This document shows positions 5,871 to 12,934 of a DNA stretch of 22,783 bases, piece by piece. A program made the translations under genes and the position numbers. This DNA is from PFL35 sp041550515 (GTDB lineage: Archaea > Thermoplasmatota > E2 > DHVEG-1), in the NCBI GenBank assembly GCA_041550515.1, contig JBFEOQ010000028.1, forward strand, positions 1-22,783, in the 5' to 3' direction. Position 1 is the stretch's first letter; the number at the start of each line of letters is the position of its first letter. The notes under the pieces were generated by a model. It was not told the origin of the DNA. It made no database searches and saw nothing but the letters and a program-made list of their open reading frames with translations.

Positions 5871-8691
5871 CTTTTACAACCTTCTTTAATTCATTTAAAG
5901 TTTGGTCTGGATTTTCTGAATAATGTGAAACTAGTCTAGCAACATCTGTAAATTTACGGATATTTCCTCTACTCATTAATTCAATTATTTTTTTTCTTCT
6001 TTTTATTTCTAATGTCATATCCTCCCGGCTCATATCCTTCTCTCCGCGGATTCTTTCTAAAATATAACTTTTACCAGTGTAAATGAATTTATCTTCAATT
6101 GGATCCCATCGGAAGGCTTCATTTGTTAAAATCTCTTTAGTAGCAGGATCAATATCAATAATTTCAACAATTTGTTTACAACGACGTGCGCGTTTACCTT
6201 TCACACTAGTTGTTATATGAATTGATACCACATCTAGTGCTTGAAGCATTACTCTTGGAATCTCAATAGGTTTACCTTCAAGACGATGAATAAGTGAATT
6301 TGCGCTATCCGCATGAACTGTACTATATGTTGCATGACCCGTTGCCATAGCTTGAAATAAAACATATGCTTCCCGCCCACGAATTTCACCAACAAGTATA
6401 TATTCAGGCCGTTGACGTAAAGCAGCCTTCATTAAATCATATGTATCAATTTCTCCAACTACTTTATCAGCTACAACCTGACCAAAACCACTACGAGAAA
6501 CACCAGGTATCCAGTTAGGATGAGGAAGGGTTATCTCCCGTGTTTCTTCAATACTTACAATCTTTGCTTCAGCAGGTATAAACAATGAAAGAGCATTAAG
6601 GCAAGTTGTTTTTCCACTGGCAGTACCTCCAGAAAACAACATGTTAACTCGATTCTCAACAGCAAACCACATATAAGCAATCATTTCGGAACTCATAGTA
6701 TTTAATTCAACAAGATCTGTTGGAGAAAAAGGATCTGCACGGAATTTACGTATAGTAAAAGTACTACCATGTGTAGTAATTTCATCACTTAAAGTCATTT
6801 GTATACGGGATCCATCTGGCATAGTTGCATCAAGCATTGGTTCAGCGATACTAATATGCTTACCACATTTCTGAGCCATTCTATTAACAAATGAATTTAA
6901 TTCATCCCCTGTATCAAATTGAATATTTGTTTTAAGGGAACCATATTTACGATGATAAACAAAAATAGGAAGATTATTTCCATCACAACTTATATCCTCA
7001 ATATTAGGATCTTGCATTAAAGGATCAATTTTACTAAAACCAAGTGAGGATTTGGAGAAATTATAAATAATTTTATCTAATAATTTTTTATCAACCTTTA
7101 AATTATAATCAACTATAACTTTATTGATATTTTCAATTAAATAAGCTCTTTCACCTTTTTCCTCAAATTCTTCAGTATCAATGGTCATATTACAAATTGT
7201 ATCATAAATAAAATTCATCGTTTGTTGCTCTTCATCAGACAGCTCAGCTTCAACTAAAAAATAATATTTCTCCAATGTTTCCTGTTCTTTAAGAATCTCA
7301 ACATAAGAATATGGGTCAACAAGTGGATAAAAGTCAAGTTCTTCCCATTCTTCCTCTGAAAATCCAAGATCTGTGAGTTTAACAGATTTAGTACTAAGTG
7401 CTTCTCGGGGGAGTTCAATATCATTAAAGTCTCCAATGAATTTATCATTAATTTCACCACTTATATCTCTAAGTTCTTCTCGTTCTCTTTTAATTATATT
7501 AGGACTCCAACCACTAAAATCAGATTCTTGCTCTTGTTCATCAAAAAAAACGTGCTCCTGTTGTGAATATGCGGATTCTTCATAATTCATTTCTTTATTT
7601 TTCTTAGGCTTAAAACTAGGTTTTTCAGTAATTTTTTTATCTATATCTTTTAAATGTTCTTCAAAAAATTTATTTACTTTTTCTTCAACTTTTTTATTAT
7701 CATTTGATTCTATTATATTATTTGAAGCTTTTTTAATTCCCTCATCGATTATTACTTTTTCATCATCTTTTAAATCAGAAATATTTCCATCTTTAAAAAA
7801 AGGTTTTACATTTATATCAAAAGATTTATCATTTATATCTTCAGGTGTTATTCTGGAATAGGTTTTTTTGAAAAACAGTTTTTTCTTTTTTATAATTTTT
7901 GATTTTTCGGTTTCTTTTTTGTAATTATTATTAAAATCTTTTTTATTTAACTTCGGTTTTTGATCTATAAAATTTAGATTATTGTTTAAATCATTAGAAA
8001 AAGCATAACTAGCTTTATTTAATGCATCTGAAGAATATTTATTATTATTTTTATATTGTTTTAATATATTTTTACTAAAAAGATCAGGTTTTTTTAAAAA
8101 ATGAAGAGTATTTTTTTCTTCAATTTTAAAAAGTTCAGGTTTTATGGTTTTTTCTTCTGTTTTATTTTTAACTTTTTTATTTGAAAGTTTTGAGTCGTTA
8201 ACCTTAAAATTATTAATATTAGTAAATAAAGTTTGTTTAATTTCAGTTTTAGTCTTTTTAAATTTTTCAGGTTTTAAAAAAGTATTTTTTTTATGAATTA
8301 TATCTTTTACATCTTGGTTTTCAATTACTTTATTTTTTTTACCAATACTAAATTTTATTTTATGTTTATGAGATTTGATTCTTTGTTTGAGTTGTATTTC
8401 TGGTGTTTTTTCATAGAATTTTCTTCCGACAGGTTTTTCTCCAAGGTTTTTTCTCGCTCGGGAAATTATTTCAAAACTAAATTTTTTTGATGCATCATTT
8501 ATGATATTTTTATGTTTTTTAAAATAAAAAATTATTTTATTTTTGGTGTATAAAGAAAGAAATTTTTCTGAATTTATTAAATTTGAATTTATTTTTTTAA
8601 GTTTTGCTTCATTATTCAAGATTATTTCATCTACTAATTTTTCAATTTCAGGGATCTTTCTGTATTTTGTTCTCTTATTTTTTGTAATCAA
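5860..8691 (-). CDS. Type II/IV secretion (TadA-like) ATPase with 430-residue Lys/Asn-rich N-terminal extension
   Basis: A 943-residue protein, first gene of the operon. Residues 1 to about 430 are low-complexity and rich in Lys, Asn, Phe and Ile, without a recognised fold, becoming acidic near 390-450. From about 450 on it matches the following ATPase: N-terminal domain, Walker A GGTASGKTT (688-696), EETREI, Walker B ILVGEIRGREA (765-775), His box HATYSTVHAD (786-795) and a short C-terminal helical part. It is predicted to be a cytoplasmic motor for a pilus-like system. The start is TTG at 8691, supported by a strong GGGAGGT (8699-8705) with a 7-nt spacer. No ATG fits as well. Confidence 0.9.
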   Translation of the reverse strand: MITKNKRTKYRKIPEIEKLVDEIILNNEAKLKKINSNLINSEKFLSLYTKNKIIFYFKKHKNIINDASKKFSFEIISRARKNLGEKPVGRKFYEKTPEIQLKQRIKSHKHKIKFSIGKKNKVIENQDVKDIIHKKNTFLKPEKFKKTKTEIKQTLFTNINNFKVNDSKLSNKKVKNKTEEKTIKPELFKIEEKNTLHFLKKPDLFSKNILKQYKNNNKYSSDALNKASYAFSNDLNNNLNFIDQKPKLNKKDFNNNYKKETEKSKIIKKKKLFFKKTYSRITPEDINDKSFDINVKPFFKDGNISDLKDDEKVIIDEGIKKASNNIIESNDNKKVEEKVNKFFEEHLKDIDKKITEKPSFKPKKNKEMNYEESAYSQQEHVFFDEQEQESDFSGWSPNIIKREREELRDISGEINDKFIGDFNDIELPREALSTKSVKLTDLGFSEEEWEELDFYPLVDPYSYVEILKEQETLEKYYFLVEAELSDEEQQTMNFIYDTICNMTIDTEEFEEKGERAYLIENINKVIVDYNLKVDKKLLDKIIYNFSKSSLGFSKIDPLMQDPNIEDISCDGNNLPIFVYHRKYGSLKTNIQFDTGDELNSFVNRMAQKCGKHISIAEPMLDATMPDGSRIQMTLSDEITTHGSTFTIRKFRADPFSPTDLVELNTMSSEMIAYMWFAVENRVNMLFSGGTASGKTTCLNALSLFIPAEAKIVSIEETREITLPHPNWIPGVSRSGFGQVVADKVVGEIDTYDLMKAALRQRPEYILVGEIRGREAYVLFQAMATGHATYSTVHADSANSLIHRLEGKPIEIPRVMLQALDVVSIHITTSVKGKRARRCKQIVEIIDIDPATKEILTNEAFRWDPIEDKFIYTGKSYILERIRGEKDMSREDMTLEIKRRKKIIELMSRGNIRKFTDVARLVSHYSENPDQTLNELKKVVKVEE

Positions 8692-8696
8692 TAGGT

Positions 8697-8759
8697 TTAC
8701 CTCCCTAAATTGTTAAAAAAATATTTAAATTTTGCATTAATACTATCTTGCATCCACAT
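8697..8759 (-). CDS. Possible 20-codon leader ORF of the pilus operon
   Basis: A short ORF beginning MWMQDSINAKF and ending NNLGR lies between the putative promoter and the first ATPase gene. AGAGGG sits directly before its first ATG, or six bases before its second ATG at 8753. Its stop codon lies inside the ATPase Shine-Dalgarno region, five bases before the TTG start. That geometry would allow translational coupling. No homologue is recognised and the ORF is short enough to be chance. Confidence 0.25.
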   Translation of the reverse strand: MWMQDSINAKFKYFFNNLGR

Positions 8760-8865
8760 CCCTCTTTTATAATCCTTTCAGTTTTAATTAATAAAATTTT
8801 AACTTACTTTGTATACTAGTAAGATTCTTACACATTTCATCCAATTATTTTTGTTATACTTTACT

Positions 8866-8880
8866 TGCTATTTATAAGTT
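8866..8880 (-). promoter_or_regulatory. Putative TATA box of the pilus operon
   Basis: On the minus strand, ACTTATAAATAG fits an archaeal TATA element. A start about 25 nt downstream would give a leader of about 150 nt before the TTG of the first ATPase gene, long enough to hold the 20-codon ORF. Confidence 0.35.
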
Positions 8881-8925
8881 TTCTTTTTATTATAAAAATA
8901 AATAATATGATGCTTTTTAGACAAG

Positions 8926-8936
8926 TTTATAACTTC
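8926..8936 (+). promoter_or_regulatory. Putative TATA box of tRNA-Arg
   Basis: GTTTATAAC lies about 28 nt before the mature tRNA 5' end, a normal distance for an archaeal tRNA promoter. A 7-bp inverted repeat (TTAGACA 8917-8923, TGTCTAA 8945-8951) brackets it; its meaning is unknown. Confidence 0.45.
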
Positions 8937-8959
8937 ATTTTAAATGTCTAAGAAAAAGT

Positions 8960-9033
8960 GGACCTATGAGGTAGTCTGGATATCCTACTGGCCTTCGGAG
9001 CCGGTTACGGGGGTTCGAATCCCCCTGGGTTCG
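8960..9033 (+). tRNA. tRNA-Arg (anticodon TCG)
   Basis: A complete cloverleaf can be drawn. The acceptor stem GGACCTA pairs with TGGGTTC (with G-T wobbles), the anticodon stem CTGGC/GCCGG carries loop CTTCGGA with anticodon TCG, and the T arm is GGGGG-TTCGAAT-CCCCC. The discriminator is G and CCA is not encoded. It decodes CGA arginine codons. Its 3' half (8991-9033) is also the attachment site of the neighbouring element and is read antisense by the int(N) fragment. Confidence 0.93.
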
Positions 9034-9167
9034 TTGGCTTCAATTAATGCAATATATCTACGTAGTTCTATATCTAGAAAAGAACTGATACTAATATTAT
9101 GTTTTCTAGCCTTTTCTAATAAATCTTGACTTATTGTTATGCTAGTTCTTATCTTTTTCATATGCAT
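8985..9167 (-). CDS. N-terminal fragment of a split SSV-type integrase, int(N), ending inside tRNA-Arg
   Basis: The ORF has 60 codons. Residues 1-45 (KKIRTSITISQDLLEKARKH, then ISISSFLDIELRRYIAL) resemble a ribbon-helix-helix/CopG-like segment. The last 16 residues (NEPRGIRTPVTGSEGQ) are the antisense translation of the tRNA-Arg 3' half, then stop. On its own this reads as a small DNA-binding protein. However, a degenerate copy of the same tRNA half at 16925-16967 continues in the same frame into a recombinase-like sequence, so I read this as the N-terminal piece of an integrase gene split at attP. Starts are possible at 9167 or the ATG at 9161. It sits 10 nt after the zinc-protein gene, and a perfect palindrome covers the start. 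Integrase assignment is inferred, not matched by search. Confidence 0.7.
   Translation of the reverse strand: MHMKKIRTSITISQDLLEKARKHNISISSFLDIELRRYIALIEANEPRGIRTPVTGSEGQ
8991..9033 (+). repeat. Attachment site at intact tRNA-Arg (att, left)
   Basis: The 3' part of the tRNA, from the anticodon stem to the discriminator base. It matches 16925-16967 in direct orientation at 36 of 43 positions without gaps. It marks one end of the inferred integrated element. Confidence 0.72.
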
Positions 9168-9183
9168 ATAGTATATACTATAT
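9166..9183. promoter_or_regulatory. 18-bp perfect palindrome over the int(N) start
   Basis: ATATAGTATATACTATAT is identical to its reverse complement. It overlaps the int(N) start codon and the stop codon of the upstream zinc-protein gene. Such a site fits an operator for a dimeric repressor, perhaps the ribbon-helix-helix segment itself, but in very AT-rich DNA short palindromes also arise by chance. Confidence 0.4.
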
Positions 9184-9312
9184 ACTTATAAACTTGCCTA
9201 TATGTCTTATAACATCATCTACTAAAGTGGTATCACAATAGATACATACGATACCATGACTATGATCTTCTTCTGTAAATACTTCCACACATATACAGCA
9301 TTTAAACCTCAT
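9178..9312 (-). CDS. 44-residue CxxC zinc-binding-like small protein
   Basis: The ORF runs from ATG at 9312 to TAG at 9178 (44 residues). It has a cysteine knuckle near the start (KCCICVEVF, Cys5/6 and Cys8) and a second pair CIYC (Cys23, Cys26), with HSHG between them. The spacing fits a mini zinc ribbon of the kind common in archaea. It is followed after 10 nt by int(N) on the same strand, so the two were probably one transcription unit in the element. No strong Shine-Dalgarno is visible. No function can be assigned; a DNA-binding or protein-contact role is only a guess. Confidence 0.5.
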   Translation of the reverse strand: MRFKCCICVEVFTEEDHSHGIVCIYCDTTLVDDVIRHIGKFISI

Positions 9313-9324
9313 TAATCTTTTTTA

Positions 9325-10941
9325 TTATTTAATTTGGTTTAGTATTTTTTCAAAGAAAGGAAAACGATAGATTAGTTTTTCAAAGAACAAACTGGTTATA
9401 AAGTTTTGAATTGCTTTACTTTTCTCAACTGTGACATTTAAAATTGCCCAATCACTTTCTGCACCATAAGGATCTTTTGTCTTGGCTTTGACAGTATAAT
9501 CACCTTCTTTCGTCCAATAAAAATACAAGTTTTGGATCCCATATTCATCGGGGTATGGACCCCACCAAATTCCAGATTCAAGACCAAAAGCATGAACATA
9601 TAAATAAACATTAGTTTCATCTGGATCATTAAAGGTTAAATTATACCAGCAGTATTCCTCTTTCTTTATCTTAGACGGACCATCAATTATAGGAATTGAT
9701 GGAGGTTGATTTGTATCCTGAATCCAAGTATAAGTTTCTTCAGTAAAATAATCACCATTTTCATCGGTAACAGTTAATGTAACAGGATATTCTCCTGATG
9801 AAGTATAGTTATGACTTGGATTTTGTTCCGTTGAGGTGGATCCATCCCCGAAGTCCCAATACCATGTAAAAGGTGGATTTTCACCTTCAGCATTACCTGT
9901 AAAATGAACTTTTTCATTTGTTAATCCATAATATGGTCCATTAGTCTTGGGTATTGGAGGCCAATTGTAATCTTCTGGGTTATATTCAACCCAAGCAGTA
10001 TACCATCCTGTAAATAGGGCTCCGTATTCAATATTGAAAAAGCCATCATAACCAAAAGTTGGACCCCAGCTGTTTTTACATATCCAATATCCACCGTTGC
10101 CAATAGTTTCATCGTCATTCCAACCAACTATCACAATTAAATGATTTATTCGACTTGACCAGTTTTTTTCATTAGTATCTGGATAATAATCAATTGGATT
10201 ATGATTTGTATAACCCCAATAGGAAAAGTTCTCAGTAACATTTATTCCAGCAGCAACGGGTCCGCCTTGAATAATTCTGGTTTTTATTTGATCTAAAGTA
10301 TATGTAGTATGATTAAGCCACCATTTATATCCATAATCAGATATTGGAACAAGATATTTTTCCCAATCTATACATTTTTCTTCACATGGAACTTCATCAC
10401 TTGCTTGATAGGGCATACATGCTTCAGGAATAATACCATTACAATAATTCCCTGTACTATCATCTTTTAATATACATTTGAAAGCTCTACGTGGATCTCC
10501 ACCTAAGCAACCCTTTCCAACTGTATTTGCAGCCTTTGGTAAACATGATAATACATATTGTTCTGAAAGATCAGGATCTAAATCTGCAATACCCTCACGG
10601 ATGTTAATAACGCTTTCAAGAGAGCCTAATGCAGCGAAATCCCAACAGCTACCACAATTGCCCTGATGTTTAGCAGGTGTAGTCCAATCCTGTCCTTCAT
10701 AATCCTTCCAATTAAAATATTCAGGAAGATCATCCATAATTTGAATAGTTACATCTTCATTAATTTGATAAGCAATAATTGGTTCACTCATTATTGAAAA
10801 TCCATTTATTAAAAATTTATCTGAATTACATTTACAATTATCATTATTAGATTCAATATTTTTATCAGTTGAACTTACTAAAGGTATAATTGAAACACCG
10901 ATTAATAGCATACAAACAAAAATTCCAATTATTTTCTTCAT
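9325..10941 (-). CDS. Secreted papain-family (C1) cysteine protease with PKD-type domains and C-terminal tail
   Basis: A 538-residue exported protein. The signal peptide (about 1-24) starts MKKIIGIFVCMLLIG. The peptidase C1 domain (about 75-325) carries Q93 and catalytic C99 in HQGNCGSCW, H267 in RINHLIVIVGW and N290 in CKNSWG, so the papain catalytic set is complete. A PKD domain with WDFGDGS (362-368) covers about 335-405, then a second Ig/PKD-like domain about 411-505. The C-terminus has a short linker (EKSKA) and a hydrophobic/basic tail ending RFPFFEKILNQIK, shared with other secreted proteins here and possibly a sorting or anchoring signal. GGAGG precedes the ATG. It likely degrades extracellular protein. 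It sits in the tRNA-Arg element. Confidence 0.93.
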   Translation of the reverse strand: MKKIIGIFVCMLLIGVSIIPLVSSTDKNIESNNDNCKCNSDKFLINGFSIMSEPIIAYQINEDVTIQIMDDLPEYFNWKDYEGQDWTTPAKHQGNCGSCWDFAALGSLESVINIREGIADLDPDLSEQYVLSCLPKAANTVGKGCLGGDPRRAFKCILKDDSTGNYCNGIIPEACMPYQASDEVPCEEKCIDWEKYLVPISDYGYKWWLNHTTYTLDQIKTRIIQGGPVAAGINVTENFSYWGYTNHNPIDYYPDTNEKNWSSRINHLIVIVGWNDDETIGNGGYWICKNSWGPTFGYDGFFNIEYGALFTGWYTAWVEYNPEDYNWPPIPKTNGPYYGLTNEKVHFTGNAEGENPPFTWYWDFGDGSTSTEQNPSHNYTSSGEYPVTLTVTDENGDYFTEETYTWIQDTNQPPSIPIIDGPSKIKKEEYCWYNLTFNDPDETNVYLYVHAFGLESGIWWGPYPDEYGIQNLYFYWTKEGDYTVKAKTKDPYGAESDWAILNVTVEKSKAIQNFITSLFFEKLIYRFPFFEKILNQIK

Positions 10942-11031
10942 TTTATTTTCCTCCCTCAGTTTAAAAATACAAATGTAATATATAATAGTTGAATTTAAAT
11001 GTTATTACCTGAAAAAATCTTATATAAAAAA

Positions 11032-11073
11032 AATTGAAAAAAAACAACCTATGCAAACAATAAAAATGTAAAA
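11032..11073 (-). promoter_or_regulatory. Shared upstream element, copy 1 (protease gene)
   Basis: On the minus strand it reads TTACATTTTTATTGTTTGCAT and then GGTTGTTTTTTTTCAATT, about 90 nt before the protease start, followed by a TATA-like TTTATATAAG. The same pattern precedes the next secreted-protein gene and, in related form, two further cargo genes. Confidence 0.45.
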
Positions 11074-11109
11074 TTGATTAAAAAGAAAAAAAAATTAAAT
11101 TTGATTTTT

Positions 11110-11568
11110 TTAGTTATAATATTTGTTTAGTATAATTGCATATTTATAAATCCAAATTCCTATCGCAGTCTTTGAAACAATAACTCCCTCATCTTCATCT
11201 TGTCCAACCAAAGCTATAGTGATATTAAATTTTCCAAAATCTTTAGTTGCCAAAGCTACACGAATGGATTTACCAGGTTTTAAAGAATATAGTTGATTAT
11301 CTAAAGAATTATTAAGATGCCAATTCAAAGAGTTATATTGAGAACTCTGTTTAAAGTAAAATATATTATCTCCATTATTTACTATCTCCCAGGACATTGA
11401 AAAAGAATCGGCAAACTGATTTCTTGTTAATAACATCATTAATTTACCTTGAAAATTAATTTCAATTTCATTATTATTTTTATTTATATTTTTTGCATTG
11501 ATAATTGGTATAATACTAAGTCCAATAAACAAGTATACAATAAAAATTCCAATTATTTTCTGATTCAT
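11110..11568 (-). CDS. Small secreted Ig-like protein of unknown function
   Basis: A 152-residue protein with a signal peptide (KIIGIFIVYLFIGLSIIP, cleaved near residue 25) very like that of the protease. The mature part is beta-rich: FSMSWEIVNNGDNIFYFKQS, then LKPGKSIRVALATKDFGKFN and ITIALVGQDEDEG. This layout resembles small Ig-like secreted proteins, including BsuPI-type proteinase inhibitors, but I cannot claim that family. It lacks the ILNQI-type tail. It lies directly upstream of the protease gene on the same strand, so an inhibitor or chaperone role for the protease is conceivable but speculative. A weak GAGGGAAG precedes the ATG. Confidence 0.72.
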   Translation of the reverse strand: MNQKIIGIFIVYLFIGLSIIPIINAKNINKNNNEIEINFQGKLMMLLTRNQFADSFSMSWEIVNNGDNIFYFKQSSQYNSLNWHLNNSLDNQLYSLKPGKSIRVALATKDFGKFNITIALVGQDEDEGVIVSKTAIGIWIYKYAIILNKYYN

Positions 11569-11647
11569 TTTTAGTTCTTCCCTCTAAAAAATCTTTATAA
11601 TATAATTTAAGTAATAGATTTAAAATATTTAAAATATAATATTAATT

Positions 11648-11694
11648 TATGCAACAAAATTGAAAAAAACAACTTTTTAAACAACAAATTGTAA
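11648..11694 (-). promoter_or_regulatory. Shared upstream element, copy 2 (Ig-like protein gene)
   Basis: On the minus strand: TTACAATTTGTTGTTTAAAA, then GTTGTTTTTTTCAATTTTG and TTGCATA. It matches copy 1 in the GTTGTTTTTTTCAATTTT part and copies 3 and 4 in the TTGTTGTTTA part. It lies about 80 nt before the gene start. Confidence 0.45.
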
Positions 11695-11846
11695 CTCACA
11701 CTTAAATTTAAACGATGGGTTGTATTTAGGATCTGGTGGTTAATTTAAGTCGGAAGTACCCTATAAATATTTGATCTCAATTGTTTAACCATAAAATAAT
11801 ATTACAAATGCTGATAATCCAAAATGCCCACAAGTCTTTTAAACGG

Positions 11847-12737
11847 TTAACCTGAATTTTTTTGAGCTAAAGCCACTCCAAAAATAATCAAAATAGCAAA
11901 TAATATTGTTTGAATAGAGATTATTTCGCCTATTAAAATATATGAAAAAATAACTGCAAACACTGGCATTAAATATATAAATATCACTAATCTTGAAATC
12001 TCTTCACTCATCATTGCTTCATACCAAAGAAGTATTGCGATAAAACTTGGGAATAATACTAAAAGAAATATAGCAAACCAAGTTTCAATTGATAAATTTA
12101 TTATTACATTTAGAGGTCTCTCAAATGATGATATAATACTTAATACAATAAAACCAACTAATGAACTAAATCCTAATATCTGAATAGGATTTTTTCTTTC
12201 TAAACCTTTTTTTGTTATAATACTTGAAATTGCATATGATATGCCTGAGAGTAGAATTAAGAAATTTCCATAAACTGATATATCAAATAAATCAATATTT
12301 TTATCTGTACTTATAACCAAGAATATTGTTCCTATTAAAGCACATATCGAACCAACAATCTTTTTTTTATCTGCAGATTCATTTAAAATTATAATAGCAA
12401 GAATAATTGTGAATATAGGTCCTGAGGTCTGAATGATACTACTAACAGATGCAGTAGTATATTTCATTCCCACATTTTGTAAAATACCAGGTAAAATAAT
12501 TGTGAATAAACCTATACTTAAATAGATTAACCAATCATCTTTGGAAAGTCTAATTTTATTTATACCATGTTTTAATAAAAGAAAAATTAGTATGGGAATA
12601 AATACTATTGCTCTTATTGCAGCAAGAGTAATTGGAGGAACTCCATTATCCAATACTATTTTTATTAATGGAAATGAAAAAGACCACATTAAAATGGCTG
12701 ATAGAACAATTATGAAATACAAAATTCTTTTAGGCAC
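11847..12737 (-). CDS. EamA/DMT-family membrane transporter
   Basis: A 296-residue protein with about ten hydrophobic segments in two similar halves, the typical EamA (drug/metabolite transporter) layout. The first half runs from SAILMWSFSFPLIKI to about residue 140, the second from ISYAISSIITKKGLE to the end. ILNESADKKKIVGSICALIG in half one and LIGEIISIQTILFAILIIFG in half two are equivalent positions. Members export amino acids, nucleotide-sugars or other small metabolites; the substrate cannot be told. The start is GTG at 12737 without visible Shine-Dalgarno. It lies in the tRNA-Arg element between secreted-protein genes and has the shared upstream element about 165 nt before it. Confidence 0.9.
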   Translation of the reverse strand: MPKRILYFIIVLSAILMWSFSFPLIKIVLDNGVPPITLAAIRAIVFIPILIFLLLKHGINKIRLSKDDWLIYLSIGLFTIILPGILQNVGMKYTTASVSSIIQTSGPIFTIILAIIILNESADKKKIVGSICALIGTIFLVISTDKNIDLFDISVYGNFLILLSGISYAISSIITKKGLERKNPIQILGFSSLVGFIVLSIISSFERPLNVIINLSIETWFAIFLLVLFPSFIAILLWYEAMMSEEISRLVIFIYLMPVFAVIFSYILIGEIISIQTILFAILIIFGVALAQKNSG

Positions 12738-12899
12738 ATTGCTTGTAAACTTATTTGATTTTTAGTATTTTTGTTATATTTCTTCATTTCTTTTTCCAAA
12801 AATGAAATGCCTATAAAACTTATGAATTTACCTTATACGTTCCATGTGCAGTGGAAAACTTTCTCCTAATTTTTCCCAAATAATAACGCTATATTAGAA

Positions 12900-12921
12900 T
12901 ATAAACAACAAAATGTAAAAA
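12900..12921 (-). promoter_or_regulatory. Shared upstream element, copy 3 (before EamA gene)
   Basis: On the minus strand TTTTTACATTTTGTTGTTTA followed by TA, a 22-nt exact match to part of copy 4 at 14068-14089. It lies between the 348-residue secreted-protein gene and the EamA gene and could serve the latter. Confidence 0.4.
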
Positions 12922-12934
12922 AAGAAAAAAGAGT

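Noticed and set aside
8985..9167. A free-standing CopG-like antitoxin
   Set aside because: The N-terminal part would fit, but there is no toxin beside it, and the tRNA-derived end with the frame-matched partner at 16736-16966 is better explained by a split integrase.
12738..12899. Remnant gene between EamA and the 348-residue protein
   Set aside because: No frame longer than a few dozen codons and no resemblance to the neighbouring families; treated as upstream region of the EamA gene.
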